In this document: positions 21,345-30,685 of the stretch, one piece after another
Layout of the letters: the number at the start of each line of letters is the position of its first letter
How positions within the stretch are numbered: position 1 is the first letter of the stretch
Origin: Yponomeuta sedellus
Lineage: Eukaryota > Arthropoda > Insecta > Lepidoptera > Yponomeutidae
NCBI GenBank assembly: GCA_934045075.1
Contig: OW203723.1
Span: forward strand, 4,356,577 to 4,420,576
Direction: 5' to 3'
Length of the DNA: 64,000 nucleotides
The notes under the pieces: model-generated
Seen by the model: the letters and a program-made list of their open reading frames with translations, nothing else
Told to the model about the DNA's origin: nothing
The model's database searches: none
Translations under genes and position numbers: made by a program

Positions 21345-22568
21345 TTACATAGGTGAAAAGCACTTGTTTAGTGAGTTATTGTTAAAGCCAGCTCTGCCGA
21401 CAATTTCTCTGAAATAGTGGTTGAAGAAGGTATTTCTGGATCTCCAATTTCCTCTTCGAAGGACTTCATCGATACTAAATTGATTACTGGTCCAATTGTG
21501 GGTTGCCACTACTGCTCTAAAACTGCCCGCTGAAGCAGAAATGCCAGCTTGCTTAAATAACGTTTTTATCCAGCCTGCAATTACTGTGCGAGAGGCACCC
21601 TTTATAGATCCCCTGGTGGTGATGAATAAATTATGAATGTTGCTTGAACCCCGTCGATCTCTAGAAATCTCAATGAGTTTCCTTGTCCAATAGACTAAAT
21701 TCAACCGGTTGCTGGGGACTCCAGTTTCCCCTTTTAGCATCCAACCCGACTGTCTGTAGGTGGTGGAGTCTGTTTTAGATCCGAACTTTGGCCAGAGGAT
21801 CAGATCGTTGCCCTTATCTTCAAAAGAATCACCATCTATGCTCAAAAGGGTAAGGTCATGAACCCTTCTGCCAGAAGCTAATAAAAGGAGAGTACAAGTG
21901 TGTCTAGATACTGCGAAGAGGTTGTTGTCGTTCAACGGGTAAGATTTAAGGAAATCTAACAAGTCCTCAATTTCCCAGGAAATAGGTTTCTTCGTAGGCG
22001 GCCTTTCTGCGAAGGCACCTTTTAATACTTGCCTGACTATAGGATGAGAACGTAATTCATTTGCTCGCAGAGGATTGGCGAAGTTTGTGATCACCGACTT
22101 GTGTAGTGCTATCGATCTAGGCGCTAACTTTACATCTTTATAAAGAAAACATAGATATCTAGCTAACTTTGTTGGTTCAGGGTTATCTACTGGAACGTTA
22201 TTAGACGAGGCCCATCGACGCCATCTTAACCAAATTGGTTTATAAGTTTTCAGTGTGGATTTCCTCCAAGATGATTCTAATACTTTGATTTCGGCTTCTG
22301 ACCAGTTTTCTACTTGCTTGGACCAGCCCGAACCCTCCAGACCGCCAATTTTAGGTCCTCTACGCCTAGAGGTGGGTGATTGGTTCGAAGATCGATCAAA
22401 TTCTCCCGAAGATCCGGGATCTGGAAGGGGGGACCTTCTGCACGTCGACGGAGATCTGGTTCCCAAAAGGCTTTGTCCCACATTGGGGCAACCAGGAGAT
22501 ACCAACCTTCCGATATTGGTAAGTGTCGTAGGACTCTTGGGATTAGTGCAGGAGGTGGGGAAATCCAT
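21345..22568 (-). CDS. Tyrosine recombinase of the DIRS element
   Basis: I start at the ATG at 22568, giving 407 residues. The same frame stays open up to 24161 but begins there with TTG and runs antiphase to the RT frame, so the upstream part is probably overlap. Residues about 85-200 form the N-terminal core-binding region (SSWRKSTLKTYKPIWLRWRR). The catalytic domain follows: LLLASGRRVHDL has the first Arg (about 234-235), SFRAVVATHNW the second Arg (about 351), and FNHYFREI the nucleophile Tyr (about 385). The His/Lys usual in phage enzymes is altered, as in other DIRS recombinases. It would integrate the circular DNA copy. It overlaps the end of the RT/RNase H frame by about 260 nt. Confidence 0.85.
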   Translation of the reverse strand: MDFPTSCTNPKSPTTLTNIGRLVSPGCPNVGQSLLGTRSPSTCRRSPLPDPGSSGEFDRSSNQSPTSRRRGPKIGGLEGSGWSKQVENWSEAEIKVLESSWRKSTLKTYKPIWLRWRRWASSNNVPVDNPEPTKLARYLCFLYKDVKLAPRSIALHKSVITNFANPLRANELRSHPIVRQVLKGAFAERPPTKKPISWEIEDLLDFLKSYPLNDNNLFAVSRHTCTLLLLASGRRVHDLTLLSIDGDSFEDKGNDLILWPKFGSKTDSTTYRQSGWMLKGETGVPSNRLNLVYWTRKLIEISRDRRGSSNIHNLFITTRGSIKGASRTVIAGWIKTLFKQAGISASAGSFRAVVATHNWTSNQFSIDEVLRRGNWRSRNTFFNHYFREIVGRAGFNNNSLNKCFSPM

Positions 22569-24373
22569 CCCAGATCGTATTGCCACCTTCTGCTGAAAGC
22601 ATCGGTAAACTGGCTCTGTCTGTCGGTAGCATCTTCGCCGACATAAATCGGAAGAACTGCAGATCGCTTTGATGCAAAAAGGTCTATTGTCGGAGTGCCA
22701 AACCTCTCGAATATCACTATAAGGCTGTGATTGCTGAGTCGCCATTCTGGGAGAGATCTCTCTCTCGATAGGCCATCTGCAATTCCGTTGTATATCCCTG
22801 GAATGTGTCTGGCAACCAGGTGGCACTGTAGTCGTTCGCAAAGCAGTAGAATCTTCGTTGCGGCCTGTAGCAATTTCGAAGATTTGGTACCGCCTTGTTT
22901 GTTGATGTAGGCTACCGTGGTGCGGTTGTCCGACTGAAGCATAACGCTCTTCCCCCGCATTTCGTCTTTCATATGACGCAAAACTTCGAAAGCTGTCCAC
23001 AGTTCCTTCATGTTGCTGTGCCACATCTTTTGAGGGTCTGACCATCTGCCCGATAGTTTCCAGCCGTTGGCAGTGGCACCCCAACCCTCGTCCGCTGCAT
23101 CGGTTGTAATGAAGATCGTAGGATCGGCATAGTGTATTGGAGTATATCTGTGGAGGTTTTTTAGCCACCAGCCTAATTCCTCTTTCACTGTTACTGGAAT
23201 CGGGAATTTCCGATGGCGCTTCCTCATCGGTAACTTCCGGGAAGCTTTTTGCAGAGAGCGGCAGTGTAGTCTGCCCAGTGGTATTGCAAACGACGCAAAG
23301 TTCAGACGGCCTAATATCACCTTTGCGTCGTGCCAGCTCCAAGATTTGTTCCCTATGAGTTGTAATAAATGCGCTTGCAGCTGTAGCACTTTTGTCTCCG
23401 ATAGACTCTTGCGATTTTCCACGGTGTCCCAGGTGATGCCCAGGTATTCCACTTTGGTTCCAGCTGCTGCAGATGACTTTGCTTTGTTTATTTGCCAACC
23501 TAAGTCCTCTAGGAAATCCTTTGCGAATTTTGCTTGCTGTTCCAGAATGGTAGGATCTCGGTGGACCAGGAGAAAATCGTCTAGATAGACTATAACTCGT
23601 ATATCTTTTTGTCTTAGTTGATGGGCCACCCAATTCGTCACTTTTGCAAAAGCTGATGGTGCGCTTGCTAGGCCGAACGGGAGGCAGGTCATGTGATATA
23701 CCGATCCCTGGTATGACAGGGAAAGGAACCGACGGTGGTTTTCCAGTATCGGTATATGGAAATAGGCCTGGAAGATGTCTATTTTCATCATGTAGTCCCC
23801 TAGCTGTAAATGAGAGGGGACCTTTTGATGATTTATCAATCGGAACTTTGGTGTAGCTACATAATCGTTTAGTTTTTTCAGATTGAAGATTGGACGGTAA
23901 TCGCCGTTTGTTTTCTTTCTCAGAAAAAGTGTCGAAAGATAACCAGTTTGGTATGTGCTTTCCTGTAGTGCCTTCACCTTTATTAATTTTTTTATTTGGG
24001 TAGCCATTTCGAGAGAGTGTTGAGTCTGAAACTTCCGGGCGTTTGAGCTCGAGAGTCTTATTAGCGGTGGAACTTTTTTGAACGGTATTCGATAGCCACT
24101 TATTATCTTCAGTAGGTTCTTGGGTGCCTTGCACCAATTTGGTACATGATCTTTTAGGCAACCTGCCACAAAGGAGTCATTTCCTTCCCCCCCACTTTTT
24201 CCCTGATGAAGGGGGCGGATTGAACGATTTTTGGGGTCGTTCGGTTCGGTCTTTCCCTTTGAAGTTCTGTCTTTTGGGGAGACGAGGAGCAAGATCACGG
24301 TCTCTAACGTATGAGTTGTGCTGAGGTTTGTTCTTGTTCCGGTCAGAGTATGTTGGAGCTTTTGCGGGTACAT
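22310..24373 (-). CDS. Reverse transcriptase/RNase H polyprotein of the DIRS element
   Basis: This 687-residue protein starts at the ATG at 24373, inside the end of gag in another frame (196-nt overlap). The RT domain spans about residues 140-300: DYRPIFNLKKLN, MMKIDIFQAYFHIP with the first catalytic Asp, CLPFGLASAPSAFAK, and VYLDDFLLV with the paired Asp at about 265-266. The RNase H domain follows: FITTDAADEGWGA (Asp about 425), NMKELWTAFEVL (Glu about 457), MLQSDNRTTVAYIN (Asp about 482). The C-terminal TIDLFASKRSAVLP to LIPRVLRHLP is a stretch typical of DIRS polyproteins. It makes element cDNA. No stop or frameshift is visible. Confidence 0.9.
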   Translation of the reverse strand: MYPQKLQHTLTGTRTNLSTTHTLETVILLLVSPKDRTSKGKTEPNDPKNRSIRPLHQGKSGGEGNDSFVAGCLKDHVPNWCKAPKNLLKIISGYRIPFKKVPPLIRLSSSNARKFQTQHSLEMATQIKKLIKVKALQESTYQTGYLSTLFLRKKTNGDYRPIFNLKKLNDYVATPKFRLINHQKVPSHLQLGDYMMKIDIFQAYFHIPILENHRRFLSLSYQGSVYHMTCLPFGLASAPSAFAKVTNWVAHQLRQKDIRVIVYLDDFLLVHRDPTILEQQAKFAKDFLEDLGWQINKAKSSAAAGTKVEYLGITWDTVENRKSLSETKVLQLQAHLLQLIGNKSWSWHDAKVILGRLNFASFAIPLGRLHCRSLQKASRKLPMRKRHRKFPIPVTVKEELGWWLKNLHRYTPIHYADPTIFITTDAADEGWGATANGWKLSGRWSDPQKMWHSNMKELWTAFEVLRHMKDEMRGKSVMLQSDNRTTVAYINKQGGTKSSKLLQAATKILLLCERLQCHLVARHIPGIYNGIADGLSRERSLPEWRLSNHSLIVIFERFGTPTIDLFASKRSAVLPIYVGEDATDRQSQFTDAFSRRWQYDLGWISPPPALIPRVLRHLPISEGWYLLVAPMWDKAFWEPDLRRRAEGPPFQIPDLRENLIDLRTNHPPLGVEDLKLAVWRVRAGPSK

Positions 24374-25859
24374 ATGACCTTTTCTTTCCAGGAAAAAACT
24401 TGTGGATCCCTCCTTGCTCTTTGACTACCTCTTGAAAAGACTTTTCTTCAAAGAGATGTGTCTCCGAGGGTGGAATATCAGATAGTATGGTCCTTAGAGC
24501 CTTATTCGGAGGTTTGTAGGTTTCTCTACGTTGTTGTAGGACCTCTGCGCGGCGTCCGCAGACATATTGCAGTAAGGCATCTGAATTTTTTCGGAACTTT
24601 GAGTCAGCGGCGACGAATTCAACGCCTACTTTATTTCTAATCTCTCGCGGCAGACTATCCAGCAGGTTTTGGAAGATCAATCTTTGCTGGATTAATCCGT
24701 TTGTGATGGCTCCAAGAGTAAGGTCCATCTTCTCTAGAATCTCAACAGATTTCCATCCTGGTGTGATTCCTGCCAACAGATTATTCGCTTTTAGGGCGCA
24801 AAAAGCTGGCGAAGCCTGGAATTGTTTCTGCGTTTCAGCGTATCTTATACTGCGCCATCCGCTCTGGCCAAATCGTTGACATTCAATGCCAAATTTTAAG
24901 GCTTCTGGGTCTGCTTTCGATATTTTGGGCTCCAGCTCTGTTGTTGCTGGAGCAAAGTTAAAAATCGGGTCCGGTTCAGATACCTCTTGGAGCATAGCGA
25001 GCTCTCTTTGCGCTTCCGCGATTTGCGTTCTAAGTGCTTCCTCTTTAGAGTGATTCTCCGAAATCACCGAGTTGACGATATCTTCCTCACCGTGGGTACT
25101 ATCTGGTACGGATTCAAAAGATCTGTCAAGTTCCTGCTCAACTTCTGGAGCTTTATTTGGCTCACATTGATTCTGGAGAATCAGCCGAATGTTCTCATTT
25201 TGCTCTGATTGCATTGCCATCATTTTGTTAAAGAGCTGCATTTGTTGGCTTAAAACAGTTGCAAGCAAATGTTCGCCGCTTCCCTCGGGTGGGGCCGATG
25301 GTGATGCGTGAGGTTCAATTGAATGCGCGGACTTAGAACGTTTTTGTTGACATTTCTCAACAGTAGTAGCTGCCTCACTTGGTCTCTTTTTGCTTCCAGG
25401 AGTCCCCGAATCGCAGCCGCTGAGCTCGGATGAGGCTTCTGTTCGGGTCGTGAGTTTTGGTTTCAGTAGCCGGACAGTCTCCATGAAGTCGTTGTATGAC
25501 GGCTCATGTATCTTTTCCATAATTCTGTGAGGGGAGTATAACAAGGCCCTTCCCAGGGGCCATTTCAAGATAGTAGCTCGAATATGTTTGTATGCGCGCT
25601 CAGAAAGTGATAAGGAATCTGGTTTGAAGGCTCGTGCCATGTCCGTGGTTGGAATCGCAAAGCGGAGCTTCACTTCTACCGAGGAAGGAACCTCATTACC
25701 GCCGAACAAGTCCTCAAAGGAGTAGTCGTATACTTGCCAGTCCCGCCAACCCGCCGGGAAATTTCGGTCCAGGGAATAAACAATCGCCTTGAAGGGTTCC
25801 CCATCTTCCTCCCGGACTGGTCGGGTTACCAGGTCTCCCATACATTTCAGTTCTGGCAT
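24177..25859 (-). CDS. Gag-like protein of the DIRS element
   Basis: This is a 560-residue frame from the ATG at 25859 (a TTG six codons upstream is less likely). I do not see zinc knuckles or a protease site. The middle is Ser/Pro-rich and acidic, with a likely coiled-coil part (KEEALRTQIAEAQRELAMLQ, about residues 275-295). The C-terminal 70 residues are strongly basic (RNKNKPQHNSYVRDRDLAPR, ending GKKWGGRK), suited to RNA binding. Being the first ORF of a DIRS-type element and having a basic C-terminus, it is probably the particle protein. The same frame resumes after its stop as the long frame holding the recombinase. Confidence 0.8.
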   Translation of the reverse strand: MPELKCMGDLVTRPVREEDGEPFKAIVYSLDRNFPAGWRDWQVYDYSFEDLFGGNEVPSSVEVKLRFAIPTTDMARAFKPDSLSLSERAYKHIRATILKWPLGRALLYSPHRIMEKIHEPSYNDFMETVRLLKPKLTTRTEASSELSGCDSGTPGSKKRPSEAATTVEKCQQKRSKSAHSIEPHASPSAPPEGSGEHLLATVLSQQMQLFNKMMAMQSEQNENIRLILQNQCEPNKAPEVEQELDRSFESVPDSTHGEEDIVNSVISENHSKEEALRTQIAEAQRELAMLQEVSEPDPIFNFAPATTELEPKISKADPEALKFGIECQRFGQSGWRSIRYAETQKQFQASPAFCALKANNLLAGITPGWKSVEILEKMDLTLGAITNGLIQQRLIFQNLLDSLPREIRNKVGVEFVAADSKFRKNSDALLQYVCGRRAEVLQQRRETYKPPNKALRTILSDIPPSETHLFEEKSFQEVVKEQGGIHKFFPGKKRSYVPAKAPTYSDRNKNKPQHNSYVRDRDLAPRLPKRQNFKGKDRTERPQKSFNPPPSSGKKWGGRK

Positions 25860-25894
25860 TGTCTGAAAGCAATACAAGTTGTTGTAGCCTTAAA

Positions 25895-26232
25895 TGAGAC
25901 GACACTGTCTCAAACTGAGCCGACACTCGAGACGACAAGGGGCTTCAAGTGAGTCGGCATTTCTCCTCAGCTGAGTCGACATGTCTCCTCAACAGAATTC
26001 ACGGTACTCTCGTTGGAGCCGACGTGTCTCTTTACTCGAGAAGACATGACTCCTCAACTGAGGCGACCCTCTGCTCATCTGAGACGACAGATGTCCCACC
26101 ATTCACTGCTGGGCCCGAGGGCGCCGAGCTGGTATCGTCGCTGAGCCCGAGGGCGCCGAGCTGTAGTCGTCGCTGCGCCTGGGGCGTCGAGCGGTAATTG
26201 TAATTTAGTTGCTGGATCTAAAGGCGCCGAGC
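25895..26232 (-). repeat. Short degenerate repeats in the DIRS 5' leader
   Basis: About nine variants of CTGAGNCGAC (for example CTGAGCCGAC, CTGAGTCGAC, CTGAGGCGAC, CTGAGACGAC) occur between 25895 and 26088 at intervals of about 15-40 bp, several alternating with CTCCTCAA. Then GGGCGCCGAGC or a one-base variant occurs four times (about 26119, 26151, 26182 and 26222). They lie between the 5' terminal repeat and gag, where a promoter, packaging or RNA-structure role is possible but not shown. Confidence 0.7.
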
Positions 26233-26337
26233 AACGATGAGATCGTATATGTGATTTCCAACCTTACTTACTTTGCATTGAGCGGGAAAGATTTTCGTTT
26301 TACTCTATGACGTGTTGACTGCACGAATATTAAAAGC

Positions 26338-26517
26338 GTACTGGAACATGGAAGCCGCCGCGCGCTGCCAAGCCTGTGTGTGAAAGGGACAGGTATAGTG
26401 CCGAGACGTTCCGAACACCACAGATTACCGTGAAAGACACAGACTATGTTGACACAGACTACGAATATTGAAAGAGTAATCTCATTGTGGTTCAAGCGTA
26501 GGCTCGAACACCTAAAT
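26338..26517 (+). repeat. Right inverted terminal repeat of the DIRS element
   Basis: This 180-bp repeat pairs with 20843-21020. It is the element's 5' end and holds the presumed promoter side. Confidence 0.88.
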
Positions 26518-26904
26518 GTTCCTTAAATCGGTCGCCAATTTGCTCTTTACTTTATCGTTTCATTCGAAATGACCAGGGGAGTCATCTAATTCGTTACTTC
26601 CTAAGAGCCATAAGTCCGAAGTGATCACAAACTGTGCAGTACGGAAACTTTCACAAACAAACATTTGATCTCACTATCCCACGTTTTAAAACAATTTTAA
26701 GATGTCACTTGCAATGGGCTTCACTCAAAACAAAGTGTCATCAAGTGGTTTCCCTCTATTCTTAGCATGGCAGTGCCAACCTAAGGAGGCAGCTTTTGCG
26801 AGGAAATCTAACATTTTCTTGAGCACATGTTTGCTTCCGGGAGTGTGAGTTTTCCGTGCATGGCACGCCAGGAGCATCTCGGTTATGCTTTTGATATAAA
26901 AATA
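26518..26904. other. Unassigned
   Basis: Flank beyond the DIRS element; no gene or repeat seen. Confidence 0.3.
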
Positions 26905-27190
26905 TTAACCGTGAAGGAAACTATCGTGAGTAAACCTGAGTGTCTGAGGTGTTTAAATACCTCAGCGTTTGAAATTGCCATTCCGCGGTGGGCATGCGTG
27001 GTGATTAACCCGGTGATTAAAGTTGTATACTCTTGTAAAGGTGTTTCACACGGAATCGTACCTTAGAATAAGTAGTTTTTAAATGAAATGTGAAAATACT
27101 GTAGGAGTAGCTAATAAATAATAATAATAACCCCATACTCTCTCTCTCTCTCTGAGAGAAGGCCCTGCAGTGGGAATTTAGGCTACATAA
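26905..27190 (+). repeat. SINE-B copy, 5' truncated
   Basis: AACCGTGAAGGAAACTATCG, TGAGTGTCTGAGGTGTTTAA, CCTCAGCGTTTGAAATTGCC and CGTGGTGATTAACCC are followed after an interruption by a CT run and GAGAGAAGGCCCTGCAGTGG at about 27138-27174. Confidence 0.65.
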
Positions 27191-28919
27191 AAAAAGGAAT
27201 ATTATATGTCTCATAAGGAAGTGTAGTTTCTTCAGAAAGCAATTAAATACTTGATGTGGGCTCGACACAAGCGTATTGAATAAGGTAATTGGTCTACTAG
27301 CATGTCAATTGAAACAGAAATAACAATTTTCATTGTTACCTTTCAGGCTAATCGGGGTTTGTGTAACTTACGTAACTTGTACAGTGTACTGTCATTAGAG
27401 GCCTGATTAACTTTAATTGCACATTCTTACACCTTGCGTAACTCTACTTGTTCTACTAATTACCAACTGCGTCGAGTCATTAAAAGCCTACCTGTGATTA
27501 TTATCTATGATAGTCCTAACGGGGCTTGCGTGTATGATCTTTATTTTGCTTAAGTCAGGTAGGGTACCTAATGTGTCAATCAATCACCTTTCGAAAAGTT
27601 TGTTAAGTCTGTAATTATGGCAGCTTTTAGCTACTGCAATGAAGGCATCAATCAGCACATTGCTAAATGTTCAGTTGGTTACTACGTTATCGTCGGCTTA
27701 CGTAAAATGTTTCCACATTACGGAAAAAAGACGACGTTCACAATCTCTGGAGAAGAAGAGTTTAACAATATAAGGTCAATCGAGTGTCGGAACATCAAAT
27801 CTGTTGTGAAATCACTTTTAAATTCTGTTCAATTTCTAGTGTAGATGCATACATGGGGCACCCTCCTGTGCTGAAAATGTGCTATAACATTAAAACCTAA
27901 AAGCGTTTACACCTAAGAATCCGCGCTGAAATGTTTATGAACTCCCTTGGCCGATCAGCGATGCACGGAAGCGATCGACAATTCAATTACAATCCATCAG
28001 TCATACCACTTGCCAAATTCTACTGGAGATAATCCAAAAGATCTGAAACAAAATCCATACCATGACTGATAGGATCTTTCGGCAAGTACAAGTAGGTAGC
28101 TAGCTAAAATATTTAGAGTGTTAACAGATGGACTATCCATTCTTTTAACACGTGAATATACTTTTGCATATTATGTTGCTGCTGATTCACAACTCTTCTT
28201 AACGATTTCAAGTATATCGAAGAATTGGTAATAATTGGTAGACATGATGTTACGAAAAAACATTTATGAATCTCTATAATCTAATGTAAATAAATCTCGT
28301 GTCAGTGTTTGTCATCAAACCTCTAAAACGTTTTCACCCAATTTATGATTTTTTGGGTGTATTTGGTATGTCTGAGAAATCTGAGAATAGCTCTTAGGCT
28401 AATTAACATGGCAAAACAACGTTTGCGGTGTTAGCGAATGTTTTATATTATTATGTTGCAATACGTCGACTGATTGGTTTATATATAACGAAATAGTCTC
28501 ATAAATGAAAAAAAATCTCAATAAAAAAATTATTCCAACCTTCCTAAAGCCGCCCTTTTCGTTGCTAACATCATAACAAAACAAAAGGAAATTAAGGCCA
28601 ATAATATATCCTAGTTCAAGACTAAAATAGATTTATACTGACACATGACGGAATCGCGTGTTCGCGTTTGATTTTGTCACCTTAACTGCCTGTGTTATCT
28701 TGCTCGCATCAACGGGTTTTTCGTCTAAAAAAGAAGGTGCACACAATTACCTACCTCTGCCCTTTGTTTCTGAACGAGTCTAGTCTGTTTTATTGTTTGC
28801 CTCTTCTTCGTTCTAATAAATTATACCGAAATTCGGACTCAGTTAATCTGAAAATCAAGCGTTTTTGGCTCTCAACAATGTTATTTTAAACAAGGAAGCC
28901 ATCAGAAATTTCAAACGTA
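27191..28919. other. Unassigned
   Basis: No recognised repeat. An ATG-initiated 75-codon frame at 27617-27844 has no known domain and I do not call it a gene. Confidence 0.3.
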
Positions 28920-28924
28920 ACATA

Positions 28925-29010
28925 ATGTCACGCCTGTATCCCAGAGGGGTAGGCCAGGGAATTACCACGATCCTGATAGACCCCATCGCTTCATCAACGG
29001 ATTAATTTCC
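28925..29010 (+). repeat. CACGCCTGTATCCCAGAGGGGTAGG repeat fragment (first of two)
   Basis: CACGCCTGTATCCCAGAGGG with GTAGGC, then CGCTTCATCAACGG, is a motif I recognise as dispersed in Lepidoptera. A related fragment lies at 62676-62765. Confidence 0.5.
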
Positions 29011-29704
29011 GTCGGAAATTATGTTACTTTTAATAGCACAGCTTAGTTACGTCGCTGAAAAATATTAGATTCTAACTTGTCATTCCAATTTTGGTTGAGA
29101 GGCCTAATGAAATGGAATTCCAGCTTGAGTAGTATGTATGTATGCTAGAAAATATAGATGATAACATATCTTAAATTTTTGTTGCTTTTCCCAATATAAG
29201 CCGTTTGATTTATTCCAAAGCAAATATGCCACAACTAACAAACGTTTCCACATTGCAGTCTATGGTTTCCTCTGATCTTGGTATTTTTCTTATTGGCAAA
29301 CCTACCTATAAATTGAGTTCTGAGGTTTTGGATATGGCTTTAGCTACAGTAAAGTTGCTACATCTACTCATTTTAGAGACCTAGCTATTTTATTCCCACC
29401 TATTCAGTACAAAAACTAGACGATGACTCGTGCAGTGGAATCGTGGATCGTGATAAAATTTCACAGATATTGTCGAGGTCGTGATTTGGTATCACGATGG
29501 GATTCGCTGTGAACTGAGTGAGCTATTGAATTTAAAAGAATTTTCTGCTCTCTTTTGTAAGGTTCCACGAAATCTTCCGGACAAAGCTGTCGGGCGAAGC
29601 GGTCAGGACAACTTGCTTGTAGTTCATTCATTTTGCGGCCTCGTGCGTAGCAGCCGGTTTTGTAAGTTCACAAAAGTTGTCGCTAGCTGGCGCTGCCTGT
29701 CCGT
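29011..29704. other. Upstream region of the U1 gene
   Basis: No repeat recognised. An open frame at 29481-29786 runs into the snRNA and is not treated as a gene. Confidence 0.3.
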
Positions 29705-29769
29705 TCTGCATCGCGCAAACGAAACATTTTCTGCGTCACATATATACTCCGCTTGTTGTCTGTTACAGC
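29705..29769 (+). promoter_or_regulatory. Putative snRNA promoter region
   Basis: The 65 bp before the U1 start should hold the proximal sequence element at about -61 to -41 (here CATCGCGCAAACGAAACATT). A TATATA word sits at 29741-29746 (-29 to -24). In insects a TATA at this place is normal for the Pol III U6 gene and not for Pol II U1 genes. I cannot confirm the PSE by eye. Confidence 0.4.
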
Positions 29770-29931
29770 ATACTTACCTGGCATAGGGGACACCGTGATC
29801 AAGTAGGCGGTTCCCCCAGGGCGAGGCCCTTCCATTGCACTGCGGTTGGGTTGACCCTTGCGATTATCCCTAATGTGGATAACTCGGATGCGTTATTTTT
29901 GGTAGTGGGGACTGCGTACGCGCCGTCCCCT
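29770..29931 (+). ncRNA. U1: U1 spliceosomal snRNA, divergent copy
   Basis: The RNA pairs with 5' splice sites through its 5' end, ATACTTACCTGG, which is intact here. Following the insect U1 layout I see: stem-loop I with an altered loop (ATCAAGTAGG in place of ATCACGAAGG, the U1-70K site); stem-loop II with the U1A heptamer ATTGCAC kept; stem-loop III (GATTATCC, loop, GGATAAC); the Sm site ATTTTTGG at about 29895-29902; and stem-loop IV with a GGGGAC/GTCCCC stem. Length is about 162 nt, as usual. Several changes are compensatory (A-U to G-C in the long-range helix, U-A to C-G in stem III). Stem II has two central mismatches. It may be a variant U1 gene or a young pseudogene; identity as U1-derived is secure. 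Confidence 0.88.
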
Positions 29932-30498
29932 TCTCTTACTCTTTAAATATGATGTTACACCCGGCAAGCTTTTGCATAATTATATCTTCCGGGATAGGAC
30001 TGCATTCATTACCTATTTAATTATATTTTAGCCTTGTTTCTTCGACGTGACCAGAACCTTGTTTTTCATGAAGACGAACTGATTAATACCATTTCATTCG
30101 TGGCCAAGGTTTTAAGATAGCTCAAAAATTTCTACACTGTAAGTCACTGGTCTTTTTCTCAATTCTGCCACCGAACAACACATCACCACGCTAAATTGTT
30201 ACATAAATCATGCATAACGTTGACCGCACACCACATCTAACTTGGCATAATATCAGCTGTAGGTCCACGGCTTCATTCATAGAGTCGTGTAGAGTAATTT
30301 CTACTCTGTTACAATGGTGACGAGTGACCTAGTTCGCACAGTACCTACGTTTTCCATTTCAGTTTGTTCACCTACGTTATAGGACGGGGCAATTAAAAAT
30401 ACATTAGCAATCACCCGTGTGAGTGAGGAGATCGGTTATCCCTAATTGGAAATGAGTAAGTGACTATGGAAATACTTTGCGAATTTCAGGCTAGTTGA
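29932..30498. other. Unassigned
   Basis: A run CCCCTTCTCTTACTC follows the U1 gene; I cannot define a 3' box. No other gene seen. Confidence 0.3.
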
Positions 30499-30685
30499 CG
30501 ACCTCTGTGGCGCAGCGGTAGCGCATCTGCCTACCATGCGCGAGGTCCCCGGTTCAGTCCCAGGCTGGGGACAAAAAAAACATCCCAGGTCTTGGATGTT
30601 CATATGTTTGTGATGTCGCTATTTCTGGTACCACGACACAGGGTATCCCAGTTTATGGCTAGAAGCAATGTATGTATGTGCGAAA
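30499..30685 (+). mobile_element. tRNA-derived SINE, second copy
   Basis: The head CTGTGGCGCAGCGGTAGCGC and B box GGTTCAGTCCC (about 30551) are followed by the body CATCCCAGGTCTTGGATGTT and ACACAGGGTATCCCAGT. It matches 9963-10158; the B box has a substitution. Confidence 0.78.

Larger units (their letters stand above)
20806..26517 (-). mobile_element. DIRS-type tyrosine-recombinase retrotransposon, apparently intact
   Basis: This 5.7-kb element lies on the minus strand. It has gag (24177-25859), reverse transcriptase/RNase H (22310-24373) and tyrosine recombinase (21345-22568, in a frame open much further) in overlapping frames, all uninterrupted. Inverted terminal repeats (20843-21020 and 26338-26517) are nearly identical. 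The left, 3' end carries a unique extension (about 20806-20842). An internal complementary region (21045-21146) next to it repeats the outer sequence of both ends. DIRS elements replicate through a circular intermediate joined over this region and integrate by recombinase without target duplication. No Dam-like methyltransferase, found in many DIRS elements, is seen. Intact frames and matching repeats suggest a young copy. Confidence 0.92.

Noticed and set aside
22255..24324. Plus-strand frames within the DIRS element
   Set aside because: They are antisense to the intact RT, gag and recombinase frames and carry no domains.
27617..27844. ATG-initiated 75-codon frame
   Set aside because: No recognisable domain, no splice or codon-use support; length is compatible with chance in this base composition.
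29481..29786. Open frame running into the U1 gene
   Set aside because: No domain, and it overlaps the snRNA promoter and 5' end.
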